The position numbers were made by a program, and so were the translations under genes. From the NCBI GenBank assembly GCA_905250075.1, contig CAJNOP010000002.1, positions 377,867 to 441,866 on the forward strand: 64,000 bases of DNA. The letters run 5' to 3'. This stretch comes from Rotaria sp. Silwood1. Taxonomy: Eukaryota > Rotifera > Eurotatoria > Philodinida > Philodinidae. Below, piece by piece: positions 20,914 to 35,623 of the stretch. The notes beneath the pieces were generated by a model. It was given only the letters and a program-made list of their open reading frames with translations, had not been told where the DNA came from and made no database searches. Numbering within the stretch: position 1 is the stretch's first letter; every line of letters begins with the position of its first letter.

Positions 20914-23746
20914 TTATTCATTGCTTATAGGTGGAGCTATTGTTTGAGATGATTGAAGTTGACGGTGGGTAGTTTTTATCTCACTGTTATTGAAACCGTT
21001 GCGACGATTATTATTATTAGATGATGGTTTTGGACGTGTACGACGAGTATTTTCATTAAAATGTTGAGGATATTTTTGTTGTTGTGGCCGACGACGATAA
21101 TTTACATCTGAAAAAAAAACAAGAAATTTTCAAAAAAAATTTTAAAATATTTTAATTTTTTACTTTGATAATTATTTGAATCATCATAATATTGATAAAA
21201 ACCATTAACTAATGATGGAACATGAGAATTTTCATGATAATTACCATTATTATTATTATTATCATTAAAATTATGTTTGTGATTAATTCTTTGTGGTAAT
21301 GGTTTTTGTTGATTATTAGAAGACATATGTTCATTTAATGTTGATGATGATACTCGAACATTATTTAATTGTGTTTGAATATTTTCTATAGATTTTTCTG
21401 GTAGAGTTTTTTCTACTGTTGTACTATTTTGTTCTACTAATGATGATGATGATGATAAAGTACGTGATCGATCATATTTTCTATCAATTCTTAAAACTGT
21501 TCCAAAATTTTTTAATGCATCAATAATTGTTTGATCATATTGAAAACGATGTGATGATGTTAATTCTTCACCTAAATCATAACGACGTTCGGTAACAAAT
21601 TGTTTGACATCATTTCGAAGATGATCAACTTCTAATGGTTCAAGACGATCACAACGATCCATACGTTGACGTAATTCAATAGCACGTTGTTGTCGATTAT
21701 GAATTATATTTAAACCTTGTTCTTTAACTTTATCGATTTCTAAATATAATTCAACTTCACGTTCTTTAATTATTTCACGAATTTGTTTGAATACATCATC
21801 AATCCGTTTTACAGAAGATTTTATTTCATTTTCAAATGATAATTCAACATTACTTAATGTTGATGTTTGACGTTGAAGATCTTTAGTAGATTTTGTAAGA
21901 ACTAAAATTAAAAAAAAAAGAATTTTCAAATAAAAATCTTGTTGTAATAATAATTGATCGAAGAAATGATTTGACAAAAGATATAAACATTTTTCAGTCT
22001 TTTAAAAGAGTTGACAGAATTTGAGAATTGGAACTTAGAATAGGAATTTTCTATTCTTTTTTGCAAATGAGTTCAAAATTTTTGTAGAACTTCTAATTTA
22101 AGAGCAAAAATGATTTCATACATACCGAATGAATGAACACATATTTCTTAATAAAATGAGTTAGCTTCAAGCCTTTCATTAATAGTGAGTATTTCAGGTG
22201 AGGAGTATAGTGTCAAAATTCTCGATTTCTATGCAAAACGGATTTATAAAGTGAGCTTGACCATTAGAAAACTACAAGTCCACGATAATGTAGATTCAGA
22301 TTCGACAATAAATTAGACGTTGAACTCGCAGCTCTCTGTCGGCTATTCCGGAATGATTATTTTAAAAGTCTTGATCCTTATGTTACTTTGTAGAGAATAA
22401 TTTTGCCTTTAATTCTATGCAAAAAAAACATCGGTGAGACACAGTTAGTGCAAACAATGATTAATTTTTTATATCTAAGCTTAGCTAAGACGTCGGCTCA
22501 TCACTCTTAAATCAGAAGGTCGACAAAAATTTTGAAGGTGTATTTGGAAAAGGAAAACAAAATTCTGATTCTAATCAAATATTTCCAAATAATTGTAGGC
22601 TGCTATAAAAGGCTGATCATTTTTTTATATTAATTTTTGATCATTCATTAATTAAACGAAGATAACTTACGTTTTCTATTATTACTAAATGTTGTTGTAT
22701 TTGAAGACGAAGAAGGTTTTGTCACTGGTTTTGTTGTAGTTGTGATTGAATTATTCGTTGATTGTTGAATATCATTAGATAATGATTGTTGAGTTGATTC
22801 ATGACTTAATGTCATTGATGATGTTGAACCATTACTATCTCTTATATTTCGTCGACGTTTTGATTTTCCATTATATCCATTTGTTTCATTGATATTATGA
22901 TTACCTTGATCAATATGATTTGTTAATGAATTAATTTCATCATTTATTGTTATATTAGATGCATCATGAAAAATATTTTCTGTTGATTCAATACCATTTA
23001 CTAATGATTGAGAATTATTTGTGGTTAAATCTAAAAATTTGAAATTAAATAAATAATAATTAATTGGAAAAAAGAAAAATCTTTGTTTTTATTTTTACCT
23101 TGACTGAGACATGGACGAAATGAAAGATCAGTTGATGGATATGTTTCAAGATTATTGTTTGATTGTTCGTGAAATGATGATGATAGAGAAGTTTCTGTAT
23201 TTGATATTGATGTATTTCCTAAGAAAGAAAATTTTATGTTTTATTTATTGAAATGAAATTTTTTTTTTCTTTCACCATTCGTAGTAATTGTTGGTATGCC
23301 ACCTTCAGCAAATGTTTGAAATATATTTGAAACACGTTGAGATGGACGTAAAATACCATTAGATGATGATGTTGTTTTGTTATCTCGAGTAGTAGGTTTA
23401 CTGTTTGCCCGTTTCGTGGAATTCTAAAAACAATTTCGTTTTTGTTTTGTAAAAATAAAAATAAAGAATCTTATTACATTTCCACGACTATTGCTCATTT
23501 CAGTCCAACCACTAAGAGCTTCGATAGCTCCATCTGAAACAAAAAAAAAACAAAAATTATAAAATATCTATTGAAAACAGAAAAAAAAACAAACTCACTT
23601 CGTTTAAATGCTTCAACTGTTTCATCCACATTTAATTCATAGTAAAGTAATGCAAGTTCAATTTTTTCACGTGAAAGATTAGATAAATGAGGTAATTGAG
23701 AACGAACAGCAGATACATTATCACGCATGGCATTTTTTCGTGGCAT
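20914..23746 (-). CDS. SPATS2: SPATS2-like protein (UBA-like domain plus coiled coil)
   Basis: Seven exons (23599-23746, 23478-23533, 23276-23423, 23099-23218, 22671-23030, 21164-21901, 20914-21107) give 587 aa. The N-terminal domain, VSAVRSQLPHLSNLSREKIE through VDETVEAFKRNGAIEALSGW, corresponds to the UBA-like start of SPATS2 (INAVRAIVPNKSNNEIILVL; VQAFMEGSASEVLKEW). A long Ser/Thr/Asn-rich linker follows. The conserved coiled coil begins TKSTKDLQRQTSTLSNVELS and contains EREVELYLEIDKVKEQ, then VDHLRNDVKQFVTERRYD and FGTVLRI, all matching family landmarks. The Arg-rich C-terminus is RRRPQQQKYPQHF. SPATS2 proteins are RNA-associated cytoplasmic proteins expressed in testis; the biochemical role is poorly known. 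Poly-Asn and Ser runs reflect AAT/TCA-rich codons. Confidence 0.88.
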
Positions 23747-26244
23747 TATTGTCTCGTCCTTTTCTTAATCTTCAAAAAAAAAATAAATAAAAATCAACAA
23801 TCAGAAACAAAACACTAAATATCTTTGCTTTTATATTCCTATTAAATTGCATGATAATACAAATATTTATTATTATTATATACTTGTTTTTGTTAATAAA
23901 TAATCTCTTGGGTATTTTGATGAAAATGAAAAATTTTCTATTTGCTTTTGTTTTTCTTTTTTTTATTAGAAAATAACACGCAAAATGTAACTCTTGACGC
24001 AGATGCAAACTTTTATTGCAAAAAAAAAAAAGAAAAAGTAGGCCTTTTATATTCTCTTTTATCAGCAGAACAAAAAAAAAAATATGTTTTTTCTCGAAAG
24101 TAAAAGTATCAGTATCAAACGACCTGTATTATGTAATTTACGACAAGAACAACAAATAAAATAACTAAGTATAAATGACAATTTTCTTATAAAATGAAAA
24201 AATTTATGAATAATTCTCTTCTTTGACTTCTTTTTGTAATTCCTTCTTTGCTAATTAAAAAAAAAGAAAAACTTCCAAAAAAAATCAAAGATATATAATT
24301 CTATAAACCAAATACCTGATTTTTTCGTTTTTGTTTCTACTTTTTTGTGTATAAGTTAAACAAAATTATATATCAAACATATGCATGCCTTTCGAGAATA
24401 AAAACGGTTTAAAGGTGCACTATATAACAATGGTACAATATATAACAATGGTGCACAGCTGTGTTATGGTGCGTAGATAAATCAAAAAAAGTTACGATGA
24501 CAATGACATTGTGATTTCGATAAAGAAAAAAAACAACCAACGCGAATACGTGGGTGGCGATTCTCTATAAAAATAAGAAAAACACACAGTCCGTTCTTGA
24601 TTTTGACACGTAAAATTTTTTTCGTTTGTGCTTTTCGTTCTTCTTCATTATGATGGATGACTATGATACAAATGATAATATGACGTAAATTCAAAAGTCA
24701 AAAAAATAGCGTGGAAAACAATAAATGAATAAATGTTTCATTTATTTAGTATCTATGGTTTATTAAACCTTGTTTTTTTTGTTTTCGTTTTTTTTTATAA
24801 AAAAGAAATACTGTAAATCTTAGTTATATCTTATCTCTTTCTCTCTCTGTGTATATAACTATCAAACTGAACAATGACGAGAAGAAAGAAAAAGAAAGAA
24901 CGAAAAATGTCAATAAACAATCATTTTGTTCATATGAGAAAAGAATAGGTGGCAAAACTGTATGGCTCAAAGTCAACAGAAGAAATCGACATGCTAACAA
25001 GTCGAGAATATGTACCAATACGATGTTGGGATACTCCACATTGTGTAGCTGTGTATCTCCTATTCTTCTACTTCCTCTTCCTCTTTCTAGTCGTCGTCGT
25101 CTCAACTGTAACTATAGACAGACAAGAATGTAAATATCGTCTTCTCTCTCTCGCTTCAGTTTGCACGCCCTCAATCGATATAAGCCATCACCGCTAGTAT
25201 CTTAAACACACTACCATTATCATCTTTGCATGTATATAAAGAAAAAATGCAGTTTTTCTTTCTCCCTCTCTGTCTATTATATTCTCTCCAATACTTTTAT
25301 TCCATACTAAACAAGAATAACTAACAAAATACCTTTGATAATAATTTATAATGAAAAAAAGCAACTTAATTTCAAAAACAAAAGTACTTATATTTATGTC
25401 AAAAATTATCTCTATTCTGTTGTTCTTACTTATTCAAAACAAATAAGAAAAAGACAAAAAAAAAGTGCAAAATGATGATGATGATGATATGTAGACTGAC
25501 CAAGATAAAAATTTGCAACGACATGTCTACTAAGTAAAGCTGACAAAAAATAAAATACTCACAATCGATGACACGAAGGTCAATAATATCAATTGTCGAT
25601 TTACTTATACCATAAAAAAAAGTCACGTTTTTTGAAAAGCACAAAAGAGATCGAGAAAGAAAGAGAGCAACGAATAGAGAGAGAGAGCGAGCGAGAAAAA
25701 TCAATATGATTATTCTAAGACCGACAAAAAGCTTATACTTTTTCAAACAGACAATTAAGCATAAACGAAAACGACAGAACGAATAAGCATGAAAATAAAA
25801 AGATCTTAGTAGAAAACAACAGATTACGCAATTATCAGGATTAAAACATACCAAAGGAATGAAAAAAAATTTGCTACCTTCATATGTTTATTCGTTTGAT
25901 GTCATATACGTCATCGAATCAACTCGCTTAAATAGTACAAATGCTTTAGTCAGAGAGAGAGAGAGAGAAAAAAAGAGAGGAAATCATCTCAATTTTGATT
26001 TGTAAATTTTTATTTTATATTATTTACAATGAAAAGTGTTTATTCTAAAAAATTTCAAAAATTTCGAATAATTTTTAATTCAATTTTGTAATTTTATTAC
26101 TATCATTAATCAATATTATAGATGTCATTAGTATAAAGTATTGGAAATTTTAAAGGTAGTTGCTTAGTGATGAAGTGTAGAATTATATAGTAAAAATTAA
26201 GAAGAAAACAATTTAAAAAAGAGAACTATATACGATTACTAAAG
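23747..26244. other. Divergent intergenic region, SPATS2 / EFCAB5-like
   Basis: No credible coding exon. A direct repeat TATATAACAATGGT occurs twice within 24421-24455, flanked by GGTGCAC. CT/GA-rich tracts occur near 24835-24850, 25140-25160, 25255-25275, 25650-25695 and 25950-25980. The overlapping open frames at 24824-25197 are low-complexity Arg/Lys or Leu/Phe shadows of a pyrimidine-rich stretch. Promoters of both genes must lie here. Confidence 0.5.
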
Positions 26245-29200
26245 ATGCTCGTCGGCGGGTATGACTTGAAAAAGTTAATTAAATCAGATCGATATTCTTA
26301 TTTATTAGATCATCTCGAACCTATCGTGAACAACAAACAATACACAATAATAATCAACAAACCGAGTATGTAAAAAACAAAAACCATTTATCGAAAAGAA
26401 AAATTAATTACAAACTTCATATGTTTATATCAATGTAGAAATCGAGTTTCTTCTTTTCGAAATCTTCTATATCTTGAGTTAATTTATTTGGTTCTTCTAA
26501 TAAACTAGAAGCAATTATTATAATAACACATAATGTCAGCGAACACATATGTAGCGTGAAGAATATCAAAAACAAATTTTCTTCTATTATTGATAATTGT
26601 TGATTTTTATAACCTATACATAAAAAAGTCATGTACTCGATCTCATAGAAACCCTCTAGAACACATCTATTTAAATATATCAACGAAAGTAATCTATTAT
26701 TTTAAACGTTAGAAAAAAAAAAACAATGATATGGATTATAGAAATTTTTTATTGAAATTTATACTTTCTTCTTAATAATTTTAGTTCATCAATGGATGAT
26801 GATCTACTTGATAATTATCTTTCACAAGATCGAAGAAAACTATCATCACGAAAAATTCAAGAAGTTGCTTCAAGTACTATTATTGAAAGTTTAACAGCTG
26901 AATGGTGGACATCAAATTTATCTCAAACAGTTATTAATGATTTACTTGAAAATCTTATTCCATTAGTAGTTTTAGCTTGTGAGAAAGTTCTTAATGAAGC
27001 AGATGAACGTCATTTAATTGAAACAACCACACCAGATCGTTCATTTAATCCAATTAATCGTTTAGCATCATTTTTAATGCGTAATAATCCAAAATATATA
27101 CATTATTCATCATTATCACCATATCATTATTCAATGAAATCATTATTAAATACAAAAAAAGTTCAAGTATTAAAAGTCTATGGTGAAGAAGAAACATTAT
27201 TACGTACAATACTTAAACAAAGACAAAATGAACGTAGTCAACAATACGATACTATTAATAAAGAAGAAGAACGACGAAAAAATTTACTTAGAACACTCTT
27301 TTTCGATTGGAATGTACCCGAAAGAGGATGGGTTCAAACTAGATTGGTAATTATATTTATTTTGAATATTAGATAATAAGAAATAGAAAAGAATTTCCAA
27401 TAAAATTCTACAGATGTAAACATATTAAAAGAAAAAATTGTACTTCTACTTATATACATTGAACACGAGAAAATTTTTTTCATTTAGTCTCTCAAGTCAT
27501 TCTAATGTGGGTTATCTTTCTAAAGTATTGTTCCTTAGTAGAAATAAATTATTCATGTTGAAAATTAAATTAACATTATAACAGCCGATCCATAAATACT
27601 TAACCTTTCAAAATTTTAACTGAAAACATTTTTTCTTTTTAACTCTTAGGCCCGATTATTTTTTCAAAAGATGTGAGGTTATATTCTCTGTGAAAATTTA
27701 ATCAGATTTATATTATTATGCGGTTCAACATTTGCCCAACTCCAGCCAAGGCTGGGCAAGTACGAGTTTTCTTGAGTACGAGTACGAATATCAACCCTCT
27801 GAAACACGAGTGCGTGTACGAGTAAGTACTTATATCTTCCCAGCTCTGACCCCGATAGAATATCGAAAGATCAAATGTTCTAAAAAAATCAGTCGAAAGT
27901 GACCGAAATGCGCCATTTTCTTAGTTTTAAGTCCCCTGAATCGAAAAGGAAAAAGACTCGGCATACTTTCTTTGCTGAATCTGATATGAAAGTCACTTCA
28001 CAGCAAAAGAAAAAACGATCCAGAATTCAAAAGATATTATTTTGGTTTACAACGGTATCTTTTCAGGTTGCAAACTGCTTTTTGATAGAGAAAATGTTCG
28101 TTTGATGCGCGCATTTTTGAACAAAAAGCTATTGTCATATGAAAACTCGACTTTCAATTTTAAACTTTGGATGAACAAAGGCCTCAATGAGATTGGTTGA
28201 CTGTGTAACCTTTAGTTTTTCTAGGATCTCCTTTATGGAGATACAAATATCGGAACAAAACTTGTTTTTACGTATGAAAAAAGTTCGAATATTGAATATT
28301 TTAGAATAGGATATATTAGAAAAGTTAAAACTTAATTTTGCACATGATCACAGGTTTTTGTTGAAAAACCCAATAGAATTTCGATATCTCAGAAATGAAG
28401 GTTCGGAAAAATTAACTATTCTTGACTTTTCTATTACTTACTAGCACTCATCAAATGTATATCGTTTGGGTTGAAAATCGATTCGACACATGGAAAGGTT
28501 CCCTCGTTAGTTATCTGACGTTATTCAGGAGCACTGAAATAACAGATTGTTATCGATGAGATTTTTTTGCATGTCACAAGGAGTGTGAGAAAACTGATGC
28601 CAATCTCTAAGATTGTTTTCACATTTATTCGATTAATGTCAGCTGATAGTTTTTTACGAGCTATAATATGTGCATATTTTCTTTTCTTTTTATCACTCAG
28701 CTTAATGTAGGCATTTTAGATATAACAGTTTTTCAGCTTAGAAAAATTGTCTTGTTCCTGTGTTGCTTACTCTTCGTTCAATTTTTTTTTTCGGAAGCTT
28801 CTTTAGAAATAGATCTGATTAAGGTGTCGTAGAGAATTCCACGATGCATCTTCTGGAAAAGCAAAGAGATCTTAGGTTTGAAAAGAAAAGAAGGGTTACA
28901 GTTAAAATACAAAAAGATTAATGATTATGTGGTGTAGCTTGTGGAGAGTGGTGAAGCGTGACGCATTTCCCGCCTCCAGTGTTGAGATATGCCTGGGTTC
29001 ATGATTTATAAATCACCCGATATTTGTAGCGTAATATGAATCTAAATATAATTTCATATGATTTTCATTCTGAAAATTCATTACTATTCAAGATTCTATC
29101 TAATGTAACGTTCTCGTCAAGATTTTTTCAAATGTTTTCAATAATAGTTGTTAAGAACACTGAATAAGAAGACTTATATATCATTCATCAGGTATTGATT

Positions 29201-32200
29201 TTCAAAGCTGTAAATAATTAAAAAAGATGAATAAGGAGTGGCAAGCAAAGTATTATTTCTATTAACAAAAAATATTTTCAATTATTGTGCTATCTTAAAT
29301 TTCAATATATTTTCTAGTACTGACTATAGTTATAACTTTCTTTGTCGTTCGGAACTGTGTTCATTTCAAAGTCAAGCTATACATAAACACAGTTAATAAA
29401 TAAAAAGAAAAACTACAAAATAAATGTAAAAGTTTTAAGTCTAAAATATATATCATAGAATAACCTATAAATATTGAAGGAACTTATTAAAAAAGAGAAT
29501 AAATAATGATAAGAGCATTTTCTTTAGATAAACAATATGATTGAACAATTCAATGAAATGCCAAAACCAAATGATTTAAAATTAGATATATCTCCATTTC
29601 AATCACATCGAATGCATCTTGGCACGTTTAGTGAAGTGTGTGTAATTATATTTTAAGTGAAATTTTATTAAATTTTATTTATTCGATAGAATTTTCTTAA
29701 TGGTTTAAAAAATCAATCATCAAAAAATTTTGATTCAATTATAAATATATATCGTCATTGTGCACAAACATATTCAAATATTGTTCAAGAACATGAACTT
29801 AATCTTTTATTACAACATCTGTTTAATAGATTAGATGATAAACAAGTATTTAAATATTAAATAAACGAGAAAAACAAAGAATTTAGTTGTTTGCTTCTTT
29901 TTTAGAGTGGCTATCTCCTTCGACCAACTGTTATGAAAATATTACAAACATTTTATAACACTTTAAATGATAATGATAAACAATATGTTAATCAACCAAA
30001 TCAATGTAAATATTTATTTGTCTTACTTTTTTGTTTAATAGAAGTCCAGTCTCGAGTTTATAGTCTTCCAAAGATAATAGATGCTCATCCTATCTGAACG
30101 AACACAAAATGAGAGTCAGACAGTCGCTCATAGGTATGGATGTGGGTATCACGAAGCTGCGGTTTCACATTTCTGTGGATCCAGATGCGTTCGGATCCGA
30201 GTCTGAAATGATAGACAGCTCCTTAATAAGTATGGATGTGAATACTGGCTTGGGCTTTCTCTTCATTCACACCCACAACCATTCTTACGCTCATGTGAGC
30301 AGGTGTTCTCAGTTCACGCAAAATAGCAATGTAAATCATCGAATAGATAATTCGTCGCTTTTCGCTGTTTAGTTGTAACTTCCTTAGTGTATCTGATTTT
30401 GTTTGTTCTGCATGTTTTCTATTAACGAACAAACGATTTTCTTTTGCGCGTCGAAAAACTTGTGTACACGAGCATTCATAAAACACAGCTGTTTAGGAAC
30501 TGGTAAGTAGAAAATAGATATAGTTTGGTACCTTTCTGTTCAGCTTTCTTCTTATTTTGTTAAGGTAACACAGATACTGAAAAATTAGACGTCTGACAAA
30601 GCTAATGAATAGTAGCCGATTGAGATTATACAAGAGTTTATTGAACTCGAGAACAAGTATCAGTATGAAATAAATACGATATCTGTTATTGAAACACTCA
30701 TAAGAGCTGAACTACCTATTTCATAAACATAAGAAGACCTCATTTGATAATACATGCTTCTCTCTATACTTCTTTCAAGATAATTGCAATATATCTGCTT
30801 ACGTTTCTGAAGTATACATCAACTTTTAAGATGACATTGTCTGGCAGAGTCGTATAGAAGTTTTATCAACTCCTTTAAAGCTCGATAGCATCTGTATCAA
30901 GACCCATGAACTGCTGATCACACACGAACATATGAATGAGAAAAGTATAAAAGTTAGTTTTCAGTTCAGTGGTGACTATCATAGCTCTTATCAAAGTTTT
31001 TGAACAATTTGAACGTTTCAATTTATCGAGTCTTGTGTACTTCAGTACTTTTAAGCGAATTAACTCGTAGCTATAATATAATAAAAATTGATCGCAATAA
31101 AAGACCATCACCAAACTTTTGACTTCTTAAAAAGATACGAAGAGCCATGGGTTACTATTCTGTGAAAGAAGGTTATTATGACTTTTTTCTATTAGGGCCT
31201 GTTATTAAACAAACAATATTAAATAATGAAAATAAATCGAATGAAACTTCATCAGAATCTGAAATAGTTCAAGAAGAAAAACGATCTGGATCACCAGTAA
31301 CAAATGAACAACAAATTGTATCATCGAGTTCAGCTGATGAAACTGAAAAAGTTGATGAAGGACAAGAACAAACAAATGAAGAACAAAAAAAATCTCATAT
31401 TGAATTAAAACATCCTTCAGTTTGTAAGATTATTTTGTTTTGTTTTTCTTTGAAACTCTTATATGTTTTGCTTTTGAATAGATGAAGTTGAATTTCGTTT
31501 TACAAATGAACAAAAACCAATATGTAAATGAAGATATTGACTTTTTTTTTGAAGTAATATTTTTAATTATTTTTCTTTATTTAAAGATAATTTAGAACAT
31601 TTTGATACCGTTGATCATGAAAAATCAATACGGTTTGATGAACAACTTATCGATAAAATACAATTTAGTGCTTTATTATTATCATTTTCTGGTGTGAAAA
31701 AAAATGAAATGGTTATATCAGCATTAATTGATTATTTTCGATCAAATTATAAAGAAACAAATGAAGAAAAAAATGCAAAAAAGATGCTTGTAAATCATCA
31801 GCATATTTTTGTTTTCTTATACACTGGCCTTCACATAAGTTATTTTTGCTCAATTCTCCTAAAAGTCATAATCTAAGTGCAAGTATCCTATTATTATGCA
31901 TAGACATATTTAGGATAATGTACAAAGTTTCAGCGTTTTGACATTATATTTTCTTCTTTCCTTCATAATAGTCACACACCATTGTTGATATTAATTCGAA
32001 CTCTATTTGTGGGAAGCAGAATGTTGTATTTTTCATCTACTAGTAAGGAACTTGACCTAGGTAGAAAGCCTCTTAACAGACACTTGTTTCATCTCAAACT
32101 ATATTTCGCTATTGAATCTCAACAAATTATACTTTCGTGTAACTAACGTAAATTCTGTTTCTGATTACCGAGGCAATTATTGAAACTAGAAGAAAAGGGC

Positions 32201-35200
32201 GTCCCAATGGGAACTGAAGATTATAGTTAAATATTCTATGGTTTGAAGCGAATTATCTTATAAATCATATCAATTAAATTATAATTGAAAAAAGATAATC
32301 CAAAAAAGTGCTAGTCGTCAACTAAATAAATCAAAACACAAGTATTGAAGTCTTATTTTAGATATGATACGAAAGAACTTTGAAATAATTTTCTCTTGAT
32401 CGAGGCCACATTCGGTTTGTCGAAGCCGTAAACGGAACCACTCAGACAGAAGTGACCGAGATCAAGACCAAAAATAACTTAGTTCCTCATATCTCTGTGT
32501 GTGATGGATATGAAAGAAATCAGAAAAAACAACTCTTTATCAGAATTGAGCGAAAAATTTTTGTAGTATCCCAAATGTAGTTTAGAACAATTTTCAAAAA
32601 TTTATAAATAGGTACAGCAACGTCTGATTGACACAGAGCAACGTAGTCAAAGTGATTTACTCTTTGAAAAAATAAATACAACATGTACAGGAGTTATTAA
32701 ACTTGAACCATTGGCTAATATTCTTAAACAGTATAAAGATGGAACAGTTACTGAACAGATTGAACAAGGTAAGTTAATAAAAACAATTTAGCAAAATTTG
32801 AATAAAAACCATGACTTTGCAGCTACTGGGTAGTTCAGGATCATTGCTCACTTATGCTATGTAGTCGTAGGACTCAATAGATGTCTAAAATATCAATTGG
32901 ATCAATAAGAATTCTTTTTAATATCAAAAGGAGTACTTCAAGTTTTCATTACTTTTCAACACCATCTTCCAAGTTTAACTCTTAATTCAACGTAGACTCA
33001 ATCTTAATTATTCATATAAAACTTTCTTTGTATTGTCGAACATTCAAATTAGTTTTTCTCGTTTTCTTTTACAAAAGTTCTTCAAACATATCAAGATCAA
33101 ACACAATTGAGTTGTACACAATTTTACGATCTTCTTATCAATATTCATCAAACACTCAATGAAACAATGGGTGGTGGTGAAAAATTCGATGATCTTCTTA
33201 AATTTGTCGATAGTCAACAACCACAAGTATAAATTAATAAAATAAAGATAAAATAATTTTTATTTATGTATGTATCGATTTCGTTTTAGCTAAATACATC
33301 CGATCGTACACGTATTCATACTCGTCATCAATGGTTAAAACGTATACGTAATATTCCATTTCGGACATTGGGTCTTCTTTATAAAGAAGTTATGGATATA
33401 ATACAAAAAGATTCGGAAACATTTAGTAATCAACAAACAAAACATTTAAGTATTTATATTGCTTTAGTGGAAAAGGATAGAAATCAATTACGATATGTTG
33501 CTACAACAAATGATCAAACTGATTTATTATTAGGTAAAACATTACAACGTGATGAAGGCATTTCGTAAGTAAAAATTAAATCAAATTATTAGTATGTTTC
33601 TTCTTCTTTTTTTTATAGGTTTCAAATACTTGATAGTGGAAAATGGGCATATATAAATCAAACAAAAAATCATTCACGTATTAAATTTTTTAATCCAGAT
33701 GCTAAAAATCAATCGGGTAGTTTTGTTTTAATTCCATTAAAACGTTTTCAACGTACATATTCAAATGGTTTATTGGGTATTGATACATTACAAGACAAAA
33801 AAGAAAAAGCATTTGTTCAGCATGAAGTACAATTTTATGAAGGCATTGCATCAGCATTATCGGATACATTTACATTTGTTGATTTTGATAAGAATATGAT
33901 GAAAATTCTTCATCGATTTATTTATTGGATTAAACAACGATGTTCAAATGTAAGTAATCAATGCAATCATGATAGATCTTGTCTTTCCGTTGAAGCATTT
34001 TGACGAATGAAATAATCGAAAGTACCACAACGTCCTAGGCATTGTCAATGCTCGTCCGAATACAATAGTTTTTCACTTAGTTTAATCGAAATTAATAATT
34101 TGAAGTCATTTCATTTTAATTTATATTCATTTAGATTTCAATTGTGGATTATTATACTTATGAACCTACGTCAATGAACAATCCATCAGAACGTTTACTT
34201 AAACATGTATTTACATATTCAAGTGGAAATTTAACAGTTTTTAATACACCAAAACTAGTTAATAGTCGTGAACAAGTATTTAAGTAAGAAACAATTTTTC
34301 AACAATATTTGTCATTAAATAAAATAAAACTATAGATATAATTTGGAACATGCTGCTGTCACTTGTCAATCAACGATAACCTCATTTCTTGGTCAAATTC
34401 ATATGATACAAGCAATGCGTGGACGTGATAATTATTGTTTTGCTTTGATTGATACAATTATCGGTTAGTTAAAAAAAATAAAATAAATATTTCTTTTATA
34501 ATTTTTATTTTAAAAATTCTTCTCTAGGTGAACAAGAAGATTTACCAAATGAACAAAAACAAGATTTAATATCGATGTATCGTTGTATTTATACGGCTGT
34601 TGACGAATTAGAACAAGAATTAATTGATGATACAACAAAAAAATTTTTAACTTATGAAAAAAAATCAGATGATATGCGTTTAAATTATCTATTTGATCGT
34701 ACTTGGTATATGGATGTATGTAATAAAGTCAAACAATTATCATCAGAAAAAATACAAGAATTTATTAATAATAAATCAAAATGGAATGAACAAATAAAAC
34801 AAATTTTATCTATTATTAGTCGACTTGTTAAACAGAAAGAATTAAATCCAGCGGATGTAAGTCAATTTTATAGAATAATCTAGAAATTAGATTTAGAGAA
34901 CAGTGAAAAACCTGGAAGTAAAGCTGTAGGAGAGCTCAGTTCTCTGATCATTTCTATAGAAATAGCGACGATCTTCTGGTAATTCTCCTAGAGAGGGCTT
35001 AAGCTTCTTTGTCAGCGGAACTCAACCGTTTGTAGGGAAACTGAATTAAAAATAAACTTCGTTGAGTAATATTGATACTTGTACTTCTGAAGAAATTTCA
35101 ATTTTTGAGATCTATAGAATCGAGATTAGCATTTTCTCATACATTTAGAAACCGAAGTCCGTTAGCATTAAAATTCAAATTTGATTATTTATTAAAAATA

Positions 35201-35512
35201 TCTTTTATTGTAGATCTTGTGTGTATAAAAACTTATTTTGTTTAATTTCAGTATGCTGGTATTCTGTTTCCAGCTATGATAGAATTCGATCCAACAACAA
35301 AAGACTATGATCAAAACGATTTATGGAATCGTGCTGAACAGTTAATACAAAGTAAAATCTTATTTTCTATTTGTTATATTCTTATTTTTAAAAATGTAAT
35401 TCTAGCAATCGATCCATCAATATGGCAACAACCATCATCTGATATAATTAAAATCTTATATGATTGGTTAAATCTTGCTTATGAACTCGAGAAACTTTCT
35501 AAAGCTCAATAA
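26245..35512 (+). CDS. EFCAB5: EFCAB5-like protein with GAF-type domain
   Basis: Eighteen exons: 26245-26258, 26309-26365, 26785-27346, 29528-29635, 29690-29845, 29906-30005, 31196-31423, 31482-31523, 31587-31789, 32612-32768, 33078-33226, 33290-33564, 33619-33949, 34135-34283, 34336-34463, 34528-34856, 35252-35351 and 35406-35512, giving 1064 aa in phase. The first two small exons extend the frame upstream of ATG 26792. The N-terminal part is helical (LTAEWWTSNLSQTVINDLLE). Helical segments resembling EF-hand modules follow but no canonical loop survives. Residues about 600-790 form a GAF-like domain: LSIYIALVEKDRNQLRYVAT, then SFVLIPLKRF, then GLLGIDTL and EGIASALSDTFTF. The C-terminus is helical. 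Assignment to EFCAB5 is from domain order and recall. Introns 27347-29527 and 30006-31195 carry repeat debris. Confidence 0.72.
27747..27848. mobile_element. Short MITE-like repeat with inverted CTGGG ends
   Basis: The left end CAAGGCTGGGCAAGTAC and the reverse complement of the right end CAGAGCTGGGAAGATATAAGTAC match over most of 10 bases. The interior is built of TACGAG-type repeats (GAGTACGAGTACGA, GTGTACGAGTAAG). hAT MITEs often have CAG...GGGC ends. No convincing 8-bp target duplication is seen, so the call is tentative. It lies in the first long intron of the EFCAB5-like gene. Confidence 0.4.
28114..28203 (+). repeat. Dispersed repeat A, copy 1 (partial)
   Basis: TTTTTGAACAAAAAGCTATT and the following AAAACTCGACTTTCAATTTT through GAGATTGGTTGAC parallel 40826-40915 (TTTTTCAACAAAAAGCTGTA, AATCAACTTTCGAGTTT, GAGATTAGTTTA). 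A half copy in the opposite orientation is at about 28350-28425 (TTGAAAAACCCAATAGAATT, ATATCTCAGAAATGAAGG). Confidence 0.5.
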
Positions 35513-35623
35513 ATCAACATATAATTTTTTTAAATAAATTTTTATTCTTTTTTATTTAATACAAGAATAATAACAAAAAAAAATAATCATATTATCTGAC
35601 AAAGACAATGTTAAATATCTGAT
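35513..35623. other. Short convergent 3' gap
   Basis: Only 111 bases separate the stop codons of the EFCAB5-like and POLA2 genes. The sequence holds AATAAA-type signals (35534-35539, TAAATAAATTTTTATT), so the two mRNAs probably overlap or share a terminator region. Confidence 0.6.

Noticed and set aside
24824..25197. Open frames on both strands (82-94 aa)
   Set aside because: Generated by a CT/GA-rich tract; mutual shadows without coding character.
30109..30486. 87-aa frames on both strands in an EFCAB5 intron
   Set aside because: Repeat-like GC-richer intron DNA with two GTATGGATGTG copies; exon phases on both sides skip it.
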